Of a DNA stretch of 64,000 nt, positions 43,119 through 51,445 are shown one piece after another (the first letter of the stretch is position 1; every line of letters begins with the position of its first letter). Below the pieces are notes generated by a model, which had not been told where the DNA came from, made no database searches, and worked only from the letters and a program-made list of their open reading frames with translations. This DNA is from an uncultured Saprospiraceae bacterium (GTDB lineage Bacteria; Bacteroidota; Bacteroidia; Chitinophagales; Saprospiraceae): NCBI GenBank assembly GCA_937926205.1, contig CALEYL010000032.1, positions 62,001-126,000 on the forward strand, written 5' to 3'. The position numbers were made by a program, and so were the translations under genes.

Positions 43119-43138
43119 TATTTGCCTCTTGAAACACC
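43097..43138. repeat. TTTTGCC-rich intergenic repeat, copy 1
   Basis: Reads TTTTGCCTCTTGCCAACTTG and continues with TTTGCCTCTTGAAACACC. The segment at 63201-63240 is nearly the same (TTTTGCCTTTTGCCAATTTG, then CCTTTTGAGACATC), 20 kb away. Neither copy is coding. Confidence 0.75.
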
Positions 43139-43181
43139 CCTACTTCCTTTCAGGTGCAGCTTTGATTGGGATACCTGCTTA

Positions 43182-43904
43182 TCAGAACATGACACCAATC
43201 CGGATGATCAATACATCCAGCGTTGATTTGGAGTTTTCCTTCCTGTTGCCGCGATCCGGATCGAAAACGGTACCATTGTCATCGGTCACGTCGGTGAACC
43301 CCTTTTGAAAGGCAATGCCGCCAATGAGGCTGGTGTTGTCAGAAAGACTGTACTCAAGGCCGCCGCCAATGCCCCAGGACAGGTTAAGACTGTTGACTTC
43401 CTTGCGGATGTCGATTTTTTCATCATCGGTACTGACGCCGATGCCCTCAATTTGTCCCCGGGACTGCGTTTTGAAGCCCATGGTAATCGTAGGTTCGATG
43501 TAGTAACGGAGATAGCCAAATTCACGGGTCCGCAGTTTAAGTCCCAGAGGAATTTCCAGGTATTGAATACCGTACTTCAGCTTAACGTTATTTGGCATGG
43601 TGTCCTGCGCCGAGCTGAGATCGGAACGCGTCCAGTACTGTCCGCCGTACTCGTGCAATTGGGTGCCGCCATGGTTGAATGCAAAACCAAGGCCGGTGGT
43701 AAAGGCATAGTTTTCGCGGAAATAGAACTCGCCGATCATGCCGAGTTTCAAACCGAGATTGGTGCCGCTGGGATTGATGCGACTGGTATTCGACAACATC
43801 CAGGAAAAAGTAGGACTGGCCTGAAAGCCAAAACGCAGATCATTTTGTGCCTGTATGGAGAGCACGGCGATCAGAAAGCTCGCTAAAACAACTATTTTTT
43901 TCAT
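43182..43904 (-). CDS. PorT-like outer-membrane beta-barrel protein
   Basis: 240 residues from the ATG at 43904, which gives the signal peptide MKKIVVLASFLIAVLSIQAQ; the open frame runs further up to 43985 without signal features. Amphipathic strands follow: DLRFGFQASPTFSWML, LGLKLGMIGEFYFRENYAFTTGLGFAFNHGG, VKLKYGIQYLEIPLGLKLRT and LSWGIGGGLEYSLSDNTSLIGGIAFQKGF, ending DVLIIRIGVMF. This is the outer-membrane PorT-type fold (PF13568). PorT itself belongs to T9SS, but many paralogues exist, and this one cannot be placed. It is divergent from gldB. Confidence 0.85.
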   Translation of the reverse strand: MKKIVVLASFLIAVLSIQAQNDLRFGFQASPTFSWMLSNTSRINPSGTNLGLKLGMIGEFYFRENYAFTTGLGFAFNHGGTQLHEYGGQYWTRSDLSSAQDTMPNNVKLKYGIQYLEIPLGLKLRTREFGYLRYYIEPTITMGFKTQSRGQIEGIGVSTDDEKIDIRKEVNSLNLSWGIGGGLEYSLSDNTSLIGGIAFQKGFTDVTDDNGTVFDPDRGNRKENSKSTLDVLIIRIGVMF

Positions 43905-44176
43905 GTTTGTGAATTTTGTCAGTTTATTAATGGTGATTCCCGGCTGCATCTTTAGCAACAGGATTGCTGAAATCTGCGTTATCAAGCGCGTCGGGGAGTG
44001 GAACCTTAATCCTTATTCAGTATTATCGAAGTTTCGAGGGGTAAAGTTACACGCTGCGGTTAAAAAAATCCTTTTTAAAGATCTGTAAGTTAATTCCTAT
44101 TGTTGAATTGCAGGTAATCCTTTGGTTTTCATTTATTAACTAAAAATGACGCTCAGCGTCTGTTATTTTTCAAAAG

Positions 44177-45217
44177 ATGAGTTGGGAAAAAATATTTTTA
44201 CTTGGTGGTACAGCACTTGTGTTGCTCCAATCCTGCGGCAGAGAAGGCCGCGATGTGCCGGATGTATCGAATATTTCCGTGCCGGTAAAAATTGAAAGAT
44301 TTGAGCAGGATTTGTTTCGCCTGGATACGAACAACATGGAGGCATCACTGGCTCAATTGGAAACGCGTTATCCGGGCTTTAGTAAGGTGTTTTTTACGCA
44401 GGTTTTGCGCTCAAAAAATCCATTGATTGCCCCTGAAGGGCACGAAGCCTATGTAAAAGGTTTCATTAGCTTTCCGGCGGTGCGCCATTTATTTGATACC
44501 TGTAGTCTGGTTTATCCCAATATGGACGACATTGCCGCGCAATTTCAACAAGCCTTTAAGTTACAAAAATATTACCTGCCTGAACGACCGACGCCGGATA
44601 CCATCACAACGTTTATTTCCGAATACTCTTATGCAGGGTTTTTGTACGGGGAAAATTCACTGGCCGTCGGACTCGATCTTTTTCTCGGTGCTTATTATCC
44701 TTATGCCCGGTATAATCCGGGGCAGGAAGCCTTTTCGTCTTACCTCGTGCGTACGTATTCACGCGACTACATCGTGTCAAAATCCATGCAACTCATCATT
44801 GACGACATGCTGGGGCCACCTTCCGGTACGCGCATGGTGGATGCGATGATCCATAATGGCAAGAAGCTATACCTGCTTGACCTGATGATGCCAAACACCC
44901 CTGACAGCATCAAGCTCGAAATTACGGCGCCACAGGTCGCATGGCTGAATGACAACGAACTGGAAATGTGGGCTTTTTTCTTAGACAAGCAACTCCTTTA
45001 CTCCAGTGAATGGAAAGACATCCGGAAATACATAGATTACAGCCCCAATTCGCCCGGTATGCCCGAAGAAGCGCCGGGCAGGACCGCCAACTGGATCGGG
45101 TGGCAGATTGTAAAAGCTTATATGGAGCAGTTTCCGGAAACGACCCCGGAGCAGTTGATCGCGATGAAAGATGCACAGGTATTACTTGAAAAATCGCGCT
45201 ACAAACCGAAGCGATGA
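44177..45217 (+). CDS. gldB: Gliding motility lipoprotein GldB
   Basis: 346 residues. The lipoprotein signal is WEKIFLLGGTALVLLQSC with Cys near residue 20. The GldB pattern is clear: VKIERFEQDLFRLDTNNMEASLAQLETRYPGFSKVFF, then VYPNMDDIAAQFQQAFKLQKYYLPE, and SEYSYAGFLYGENSLAVGLDLFLGAYYPYA. The C-terminus has GRTANWIGWQIVKAYMEQFPE, with a metallopeptidase-like (gluzincin-like) helix but no complete zinc motif. GldB is needed for gliding and T9SS function in Flavobacterium. A 13-bp palindrome GACGCTCAGCGTC sits 16 nt upstream of the start. Confidence 0.93.
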   Translation: MSWEKIFLLGGTALVLLQSCGREGRDVPDVSNISVPVKIERFEQDLFRLDTNNMEASLAQLETRYPGFSKVFFTQVLRSKNPLIAPEGHEAYVKGFISFPAVRHLFDTCSLVYPNMDDIAAQFQQAFKLQKYYLPERPTPDTITTFISEYSYAGFLYGENSLAVGLDLFLGAYYPYARYNPGQEAFSSYLVRTYSRDYIVSKSMQLIIDDMLGPPSGTRMVDAMIHNGKKLYLLDLMMPNTPDSIKLEITAPQVAWLNDNELEMWAFFLDKQLLYSSEWKDIRKYIDYSPNSPGMPEEAPGRTANWIGWQIVKAYMEQFPETTPEQLIAMKDAQVLLEKSRYKPKR

Positions 45218-45229
45218 TTGAAAAACAAG

Positions 45230-45237
45230 TACCTTTG
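45230..45237 (+). promoter_or_regulatory. Candidate -7 box TACCTTTG before the oxygenase gene
   Basis: TACCTTTG matches the Bacteroidota TAnnTTTG consensus and lies 40 nt upstream of the ATG at 45278, just after the gldB stop codon. No clear -33 TTTG is seen at standard spacing. Confidence 0.35.
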
Positions 45238-45277
45238 CGTCGATTTTGAACCTTTAACAATCATCTTATCAGGGAAC

Positions 45278-46231
45278 ATGTCAAAAAGAACCATTCCTTT
45301 AGTTGATCTGTCGAAATTCGTTCAGGGGAATGCCGGGGAACGCGCGGCTTTTGTGCATGAACTGGGCACGGCCTTCCATGAAATCGGTTTTGTAGGCGTG
45401 ATTAACCACGGCGTTCCAAAACAATTGATAGAAGATTTTTATGCGGCTGCAAAAGCCTTTTTTGCTTTGCCGGAACCCATTAAACGCAAATACGAAGTTG
45501 CCGGCCTTGCCGGGCAGCGCGGTTATACTTCCTTCGGGAAAGAGCATGCCAAACAATCGCAGGTAGCCGATTTGAAAGAATTTTTTCAAATCGGACAGGA
45601 AGTAAGCGACGGCGATTTACTGGCTGATGAGTACCCGCCAAATGTACAGGTTGCAGAAGTGCCGGATTTTGCCGCGCTTGGCAGCCGCCTGTACAAAGCA
45701 TTCGAGCATTCAGGAGCCCACCTGCTGAAAGCCATTGCCATCCACCTTGATTTGGGGGAGGGGTATTTTGATGAGAAGATACACAATGGCAACAGCATTC
45801 TTCGCGCCATTCACTATCCACCCATTACGCAGGAGCCAGCCTCTGCCATCCGCGCCGAACAGCACGAAGACATCAACCTCATTACATTGTTGGTTGGGGC
45901 TTCTGCAGGCGGACTGGAGTTGTTGAACATGGACAATGAATGGCTGCCGATTATGCCCGAAGCTGACGAAATTGTCATTAATGTCGGCGATATGTTACAA
46001 CGCCTGACCAATAATTACCTTAAATCCACGACACACCGTGTGGTGAATCCACCACGCGCCGAATGGCATTTGCCAAGATTGTCTATCCCGTTTTTTCTGC
46101 ACCCGCGCAGCGAAATGGATCTTTCTTGCCTGCCTAGTTGTGTGACTGTGGAAAATCCCTTAGCCTACCCGCCGATTACCGCCGGAGAATACCTGAGCGA
46201 ACGTTTGCGCGAAATAGGTTTAAAGAAGTAA
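45278..46231 (+). CDS. 2-oxoglutarate/Fe(II)-dependent oxygenase, isopenicillin N synthase-like
   Basis: 317 residues from the ATG at 45278; the frame opens earlier but only from a TTG. The N-terminal DIOX_N segment IPLVDLSKFVQG...GFVGVINHGVPKQLIEDFYAAAKAFFALPEPIKRKY is typical of this superfamily. The iron site is intact: QHEDINLITLL supplies His-x-Asp and STTHRVVNPP the distal His. RLSIPFFLHPRSE supplies the Arg that binds 2-oxoglutarate. Bacterial members of unknown substrate are common. It is a soluble cytoplasmic enzyme. It follows gldB by 60 nt and precedes tatA by 64 nt in the same direction. Confidence 0.9.
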   Translation: MSKRTIPLVDLSKFVQGNAGERAAFVHELGTAFHEIGFVGVINHGVPKQLIEDFYAAAKAFFALPEPIKRKYEVAGLAGQRGYTSFGKEHAKQSQVADLKEFFQIGQEVSDGDLLADEYPPNVQVAEVPDFAALGSRLYKAFEHSGAHLLKAIAIHLDLGEGYFDEKIHNGNSILRAIHYPPITQEPASAIRAEQHEDINLITLLVGASAGGLELLNMDNEWLPIMPEADEIVINVGDMLQRLTNNYLKSTTHRVVNPPRAEWHLPRLSIPFFLHPRSEMDLSCLPSCVTVENPLAYPPITAGEYLSERLREIGLKK

Positions 46232-46295
46232 TAAACTTTTTTGATCTCCCCGAGTCTTTAAGATGTGGGAAGATTTAATGCAAAAAAATGCAATC

Positions 46296-46535
46296 ATGAA
46301 AAGTCTGTTGTTATTCAATTTTTGGGGGCCGGAGATGTTTGTAATCATCTTTGCCATCCTGCTGCTTTTTGGCGGCAAAAAAATTCCGGAACTGATGCGC
46401 GGCATTGGCAAAGGGATTCGCGAATTCAATACTGCCCGTGCTACCATAGAGCAGGAAATCAAAGAAGGAATGAGCGAAAGTGAACGGAAAAAGATCGAAG
46501 ACAATAAAAAGTCTTCCGTATCAGAAGAGAGCTAA
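46296..46535 (+). CDS. tatA: Twin-arginine translocase subunit TatA/TatB-like
   Basis: 79 residues from the ATG at 46296, where a sensible TatA N-terminus begins; an upstream ATG at 46263 would add 11 polar residues. One transmembrane helix (about 8-24) with FWGPEMFVIIFAILLLFGGKKIPELMRGIGKGIREF follows, the standard TatA hinge FGGKKIPEL and amphipathic helix, then an acidic tail. TatA forms the pore for folded proteins crossing the inner membrane. No tatC is in the window. A strong terminator follows 10 nt after the stop. Confidence 0.92.
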   Translation: MKSLLLFNFWGPEMFVIIFAILLLFGGKKIPELMRGIGKGIREFNTARATIEQEIKEGMSESERKKIEDNKKSSVSEES

Positions 46536-46545
46536 GGCTCCAAAT

Positions 46546-46581
46546 AAAAAGCCTCCGGTGGTTACACACGGAGGCTTTTTT
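46546..46581 (+). terminator. Strong intrinsic terminator after tatA
   Basis: AAAAAGCCTCCG, a 12-nt loop, then CGGAGGCTTTTTTA. The stem is 7 bp plus the A/T extension and ends in a run of six T, so it can serve both tatA on the plus strand and the DUF937 gene on the minus strand. Confidence 0.88.
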
Positions 46582-46598
46582 ATCTTTGTCCGGAAGGT

Positions 46599-47210
46599 TT
46601 ATTTTTTGAACAACCCGCCGAGAAACTTCATACCCATATTGGCAACATCATCCATAATGCTGCCGTCACCGTCGCTGTCCAGAAGTTGAGTTACGAGACT
46701 CATTGCAGGGTTGCTGTTCTGGTGTTGAGATACGGTTCCGTTCAGCAAAGAAGCGAGGCCGCCCTGGTCCAGGCCATTTTCCCGCTTGGTTTTGCCGAGC
46801 ATCCCCATGACAACCGGCGCCAACATGGTCATTAACTGGCTGGTTTGGTTGGTATTCAGGCCGCTCATTTGGCTTACCATATTGGAAACGCCACCCTGGC
46901 GATCTCCCAAAATGTGATTCAGGATACCTGCTCCATTGATTGCGCGCTCATTCTGTACTTGTGTGTTACCGGAAAGGATGCCCATCAGGTTATTCAAAAT
47001 GCCACCATCGTGGTCGCGATCCAGTGCGTTCGACAGGGATGCTGCACCCTGCTCCGTAGCTGTGTTGCGAGCCAGAGCGCCTATCAGCGAGCTCATGATG
47101 CCTGAAGCAGCCGTAGCAGTTTGCTCTTTGCTGGCGCCGCCTATTTGCTGGCTCAGTTGATCAACTAATCCATCGGAAAGTTGACCCTGAAGCATTTCCA
47201 TGATATTCAT
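46599..47210 (-). CDS. DUF937 domain-containing protein
   Basis: 203 residues from the ATG at 47210. It contains helical, Gly/Gln/Asn-rich repeats: MLQGQLSDGLVDQLSQQIG, TAASGIMSSLIGALARNTA, LDRDHDGGILNNLMGIL and GAGILNHILGDRQGGVSNMVSQMSGL, which are the DUF937 (YidB-like) pattern. The end LLDSDGDGSIMDDVANMGMKFLGGLF has an EF-hand-like acidic loop, DSDGDGSI. Cytoplasmic, no signal peptide. Function is unknown in the family. It is convergent with tatA and shares its terminator. Confidence 0.85.
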   Translation of the reverse strand: MNIMEMLQGQLSDGLVDQLSQQIGGASKEQTATAASGIMSSLIGALARNTATEQGAASLSNALDRDHDGGILNNLMGILSGNTQVQNERAINGAGILNHILGDRQGGVSNMVSQMSGLNTNQTSQLMTMLAPVVMGMLGKTKRENGLDQGGLASLLNGTVSQHQNSNPAMSLVTQLLDSDGDGSIMDDVANMGMKFLGGLFKK

Positions 47211-47371
47211 TCTCAAATTAATTTATATGGTATAACAATGATTTGAACCCAAATGTACCGAAAACTACCGGAATGTCAAAAAATCGAACTTGAGACTCTT
47301 TTTTGAGAAGAAGTAACAGCTATATTTGAAGGATTCAGCCATCTGAGCCGAACAAACCATACCAGCAAACT

Positions 47372-50300
47372 ATGCAGACCAAGCAGAGCAATAGCCGCGG
47401 GCGCCTTATTTATGAAACTTGTTTTGATGCCAGTCATCAGGCCACTGATTTAATGACACTTTCTGCCGAAGATGCCGATTTACCATACCGATGGATTTCA
47501 TCGCTGTTGCACCGCAAATCGTTTAAGGCCCAACTGAAGGCTGATTTCAATCAAAACCGATTGTTCCGCCACTGGTATTTTAGTTCAAAAAATGCCGAGC
47601 GTACCCTCGGCGCCCGGGTGCTGGCGCTTGGTTTTCCAATCGTCGCCCTCAAAGAAGCAAACGGGACGGGATCTGCTCCTTTATTGCTCTGGAACTTTCA
47701 AATGGAACCAGATCCTGACCGTACGGATACCTGGAACCTTTCGTGGCAGCCCGAGCTGCCGCTTTATCCAAATCTGGCGCTGGTTGATCACATTCATCCT
47801 GATTTCAGGGCTGACTTTGAAGCCGCTTTGCTGGAATTGCAAAAGAAGGGCTTTGATTCTCCGGCGATGCTGGCTGCGTGGGTGGTAGAATGGGTTGAAA
47901 AACTTGGCTGGGAACTTGAAAATCAAAGCATTGCTTTGTCGCCCTGGCCTCAGGAAGCGCCTCTTGAAAACAGCGGTTGTGAGGGCGCTGTTTATTGGTG
48001 TGCGGCGCTTGGCGTATACCCGCCCCTCGCGAATCACCCCGTCCAACTTCCGGAGCTTTCGGCAACGGAGGCCAGCGCCAGCGACTGGGGGCATCCATAT
48101 GGGCTGCCGGAACTCGACCCCTGGCAGTCCAATGCCCTGCAGGTACTCCGCACCAATCCCAATACCCTGATTGAAGGGATTGCGGGCACCGGAAAAACCT
48201 ACCTGCTGGCAAACTTAATCATCCAGGCATTGTCCAATGGGAAAAGTTGCCTCGTGGTATCCGAAAGCGTGCCGTCTCTTCAGCAAATCCAGGCACTGCT
48301 TGGCCAACAGGGCATTGCCAGCCTGCACTTTTTGTTGCGCGATGCGCATTACGATAAAAATTTACTGCTCGAATTGTTGCGGGCCATCGGGCATGCCGAG
48401 CGAACAGAAACCCGCCACCGAAAAGAAGCCTTTCGGCAAACACTGGACAAGCTGACCCTTGAAAAAATGAAGATGGACCAACAGTATCAATCGGTTCGGC
48501 GCAAGGTTTTTGGCGCATCGAACTGGTCTGAAACGGTCGGTCGCTTTTTACGCATCAGCAGGCAGGAGGGTAAGGAATTGTTGAGCAGCCAACTGGTTCC
48601 GCAGGAATTTCAGTTTCAGGAAACGGAATTTCAGGAAACAACGGAGGCCATAGAAAAGAGTTTGCCCCTGTTTCAGCGGGTCAATACGATGAACCATCCT
48701 TTGCGCAACCTGAATGCCGGAATTTTTATTCACTACGATAAAGAAGAAAGTCTGGAGTTTATTGAGCGACAGACTCAATTACTACTCGAAAAAGCCGCTA
48801 AGGTTCACCACCGCTATATCCTGAAACAAAACGAATACGCCGATCTCCTTCTGGAATACTACGAACAGCACTACCGCGAATTGCTTGAAAAAACCGAAAC
48901 CCTCGGCGATCGGCTTCGCGAAGCAGAGCGGCGATTTGGCATGAACCTGTTGCGGGCCGGCAAGGGCTCGCTTCGCTTGTACGGCGTTTTTTCAGACAAA
49001 CACCGGCAGATGCTTGAACTGAAAGAGGCAATTGCTGATGCCCGTGCAGCGCTGGAAAAAAATTACCGGGAATACCGCTTCTTTGAATTTAACTTCGAGG
49101 AAATTGAACGGCCTGACGAGCAACTTGCCGCTTTTTTGAAGGCGCTCGAACGCTGGCGCGATGGCCTGCCTTCGGTCATTCAGGATGAGTTGATTCGCCT
49201 GAGCGCCAAAACAGCCCTTCCCGAACTGGGCATGAATGAATCAATGGAAGAACTGGAATTGACACTGGATCTGCTTACCGAAGAAATTAATGAATCCGGG
49301 TTGTATCAGCTTCCTCTGGAAAATAAGCGCCTTACTATTTCCAAACGACAGCGGTTTCTCGAAGAATTGATGGAGCAAATGGAAGCTACCCGCTTCAGTC
49401 TCAAGGATTTTGACCCTTTTTACGATTGGCAGCGCAACTGGTTCCAGATGCCCGAAGCATCTCGCCGGGTGTTAAAAGCCCTCGCAAAAGTGCGGCCCGC
49501 TAACTGGCAGGCTGCTTTCGAAAGCTGGTACCTCAACAATTGCCTCAACAACGCCTTCCAGCCTTCGCTTCCGACCAAAGAGCCGCCACTGAAAGAATAT
49601 GCGCACCAATACCGGCTGATGGAAACCCTGCTGCTTCCCCAGATCGCCGACCTGTGGCAGCAACAACGCGAACAGGCGCTGGCAACCTTTAAACGTCAGT
49701 CAGAACGCAATCGCAATGTGGCATACGATACCTGCTTTGGAAAAAACAATGCCGAATTGTGCAAAGACAAAACCGTTGAAGACATTTTCCGCCTGGCTTT
49801 GCCCACAATCGCCAAAACCCTGCCCGTCTTGCTGGTGACACCGCGTGTCGCTCAATCCATGCTGCGCGCCGGGGGAGCAGGAAGCTTTGATGTCGTTTGC
49901 ATAGAAGAAGGCCACCGGATTGGCGCCGCCGATGGTGAAGCACTCAGCCGGCTGGGTAAACGGGTTGCCGTGTTTACTGATCCTTCGCTTTTTATTCCCG
50001 GCAACGGCGATTTTGCGGCACAGTGCACAAAGAATAATGCCTATAAGACAGCGCCCCTGCGCATTTGCCATCGCTGGCGCCCGGGAAGCCTGCTACCTTT
50101 GGCCGGCAATGTTGAATGGAGCGATAAAGCGCTGACAGAATGTACCGTTCACTACGAACAGCTGGATGGCCGCTATCAGGTAGATCAGGCGGTAAACGAT
50201 GAAGAAGCCCAGCAGGTAATTCGTTTGCTTAATCAGGTAAAAGAAACCCCGCAACGGACCTATCCAACGGTAGGAATTGCCTGTTTTACGCTTGAACAAA

Positions 50301-51148
50301 GAAATTTGATTTCAGATTATTTGCTTCAAATCAAGCGCAAAGATTTGCCGGGTGCTGATAAAATCAAGCAAATGGAGCGCAATGGTCTGGGCGTATTCCA
50401 TCTGACAGAACTCTATGGCCTCCGCTTCGATATTTTGTTCATCAGCAGTGTATTTGGTATTTCAGATGTAAAAGGCAATTTACCGGATGCTGCAGATTGG
50501 CTGGAGACGCCTGAAAGTTACAGCCTGATCAACCTGCTTCAGGGATGCGTAACTAAAGATGTTTTTATTCTTAACTCCATCCCAAAGGTTGATTTGTCGC
50601 GCCGCCTGAACCTTGCTGAAAAAACAGGGTGGTCTGCCTGGGCTTACTACTGCGCGTACGCAGAAGCTTTCCAGGAAGCTGACATGGAAGCACAACAAGC
50701 CATCATTGAAAGCTATCGCAATGTCCACCATGCCGGCGTTAACCCCCATCCCGATAGTGTTTTTGCAGCTGAAATCGCCAGGGAACTGACCCCTTATCTT
50801 GGCGCAGAGCGCATCCAGGTAAATGTCCGCGAAGCGCATCGCTTTTTTCCCGTACTGGTTCAGCCTGTACGCTCCGGAGAGCCTAAAATTTGTATTCTGC
50901 CTGACTGCTTTCACGCTTTGTCGCCAGGCACCGATTTATTATGGGAATACGAGCAAACCCGCAGCCTGGCGCGCCAGGGTTACCGCTTCCTTCCGGTTTG
51001 GTCGGTAAAATGGTGGAAAAATTCAAAACTTGAAGCGCGGAAAGTAGCCAGTTTGATTCTAAAATTCGATGCGGAAGGCGCTTCTGATGACGAAGAGGAA
51101 ACGCTGAAGGAAGACCCTGATGTTGAATTGAAAGACCCCCGGAAATAG
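47372..51148 (+). CDS. Large UPF1/DNA2-like SF1 protein with altered helicase motifs
   Basis: 1258 residues. The N-terminal 240 residues are unassigned. Walker A is NTLIEGIAGTGKTYLLANLI (about residues 265-284). A long insert with heptad-like helices (about 340-650) follows. Where motif II should read DEA/S, it has FDVVCIEEGHRIG (about 838-850), and motif III reads AVFTDPSLF, not GDxxQL. Motif VI is LLQGCVTKDVFILN, lacking the usual TRA. The C-terminus PKICILPDCFHALSPGTDLLWEYEQTRSLARQGYRFLPVWSVKWW resembles the Vsr/MTES_1575-type nuclease fold of defence helicases, but with catalytic positions unclear. ATP binding is likely; unwinding and cleavage are doubtful. It stands alone on the plus strand. 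Confidence 0.8.
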   Translation: MQTKQSNSRGRLIYETCFDASHQATDLMTLSAEDADLPYRWISSLLHRKSFKAQLKADFNQNRLFRHWYFSSKNAERTLGARVLALGFPIVALKEANGTGSAPLLLWNFQMEPDPDRTDTWNLSWQPELPLYPNLALVDHIHPDFRADFEAALLELQKKGFDSPAMLAAWVVEWVEKLGWELENQSIALSPWPQEAPLENSGCEGAVYWCAALGVYPPLANHPVQLPELSATEASASDWGHPYGLPELDPWQSNALQVLRTNPNTLIEGIAGTGKTYLLANLIIQALSNGKSCLVVSESVPSLQQIQALLGQQGIASLHFLLRDAHYDKNLLLELLRAIGHAERTETRHRKEAFRQTLDKLTLEKMKMDQQYQSVRRKVFGASNWSETVGRFLRISRQEGKELLSSQLVPQEFQFQETEFQETTEAIEKSLPLFQRVNTMNHPLRNLNAGIFIHYDKEESLEFIERQTQLLLEKAAKVHHRYILKQNEYADLLLEYYEQHYRELLEKTETLGDRLREAERRFGMNLLRAGKGSLRLYGVFSDKHRQMLELKEAIADARAALEKNYREYRFFEFNFEEIERPDEQLAAFLKALERWRDGLPSVIQDELIRLSAKTALPELGMNESMEELELTLDLLTEEINESGLYQLPLENKRLTISKRQRFLEELMEQMEATRFSLKDFDPFYDWQRNWFQMPEASRRVLKALAKVRPANWQAAFESWYLNNCLNNAFQPSLPTKEPPLKEYAHQYRLMETLLLPQIADLWQQQREQALATFKRQSERNRNVAYDTCFGKNNAELCKDKTVEDIFRLALPTIAKTLPVLLVTPRVAQSMLRAGGAGSFDVVCIEEGHRIGAADGEALSRLGKRVAVFTDPSLFIPGNGDFAAQCTKNNAYKTAPLRICHRWRPGSLLPLAGNVEWSDKALTECTVHYEQLDGRYQVDQAVNDEEAQQVIRLLNQVKETPQRTYPTVGIACFTLEQRNLISDYLLQIKRKDLPGADKIKQMERNGLGVFHLTELYGLRFDILFISSVFGISDVKGNLPDAADWLETPESYSLINLLQGCVTKDVFILNSIPKVDLSRRLNLAEKTGWSAWAYYCAYAEAFQEADMEAQQAIIESYRNVHHAGVNPHPDSVFAAEIARELTPYLGAERIQVNVREAHRFFPVLVQPVRSGEPKICILPDCFHALSPGTDLLWEYEQTRSLARQGYRFLPVWSVKWWKNSKLEARKVASLILKFDAEGASDDEEETLKEDPDVELKDPRK

Positions 51149-51181
51149 CTGCAATCGGAATGGACCATTCTGACTTAATAA

Positions 51182-51298
51182 ATTGATCCATCCGATTACA
51201 ACAAAGCCAAGTATTTAGAACAATACATAACCGGGGTTAAACAAGCAGACCTAAACTATAAACTTGCTTTACGAGACGTAAAGATGCTTCTCACCTAA
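51182..51298 (+). pseudogene. 39-codon coding remnant, possibly TolC-like
   Basis: The frame reads IDPSDYNKAKYLEQYITGVK and continues to LALRDVKMLLT before TAA at 51296. It resembles the last helix of TolC-family outer-membrane factors (a D-Y-x-x-A...Y...L-x-x-L-x-x-L pattern). TAA TAA stands immediately before it and no start codon precedes it, so it is a leftover fragment. The family guess is tentative. Confidence 0.4.
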
Positions 51299-51445
51299 GT
51301 TTCGGACTTTTATTTTTGGGAAGATTTCAGTTACACCAATCACAAAAATAAGGCGTCTGGGCTGAGCACCTTTAATTTATAGGGGGACAATTAGGGGACA
51401 TTTAGGGGGATTCCGGAAGATGGACAAAAAGGGGGGACATCCCCA

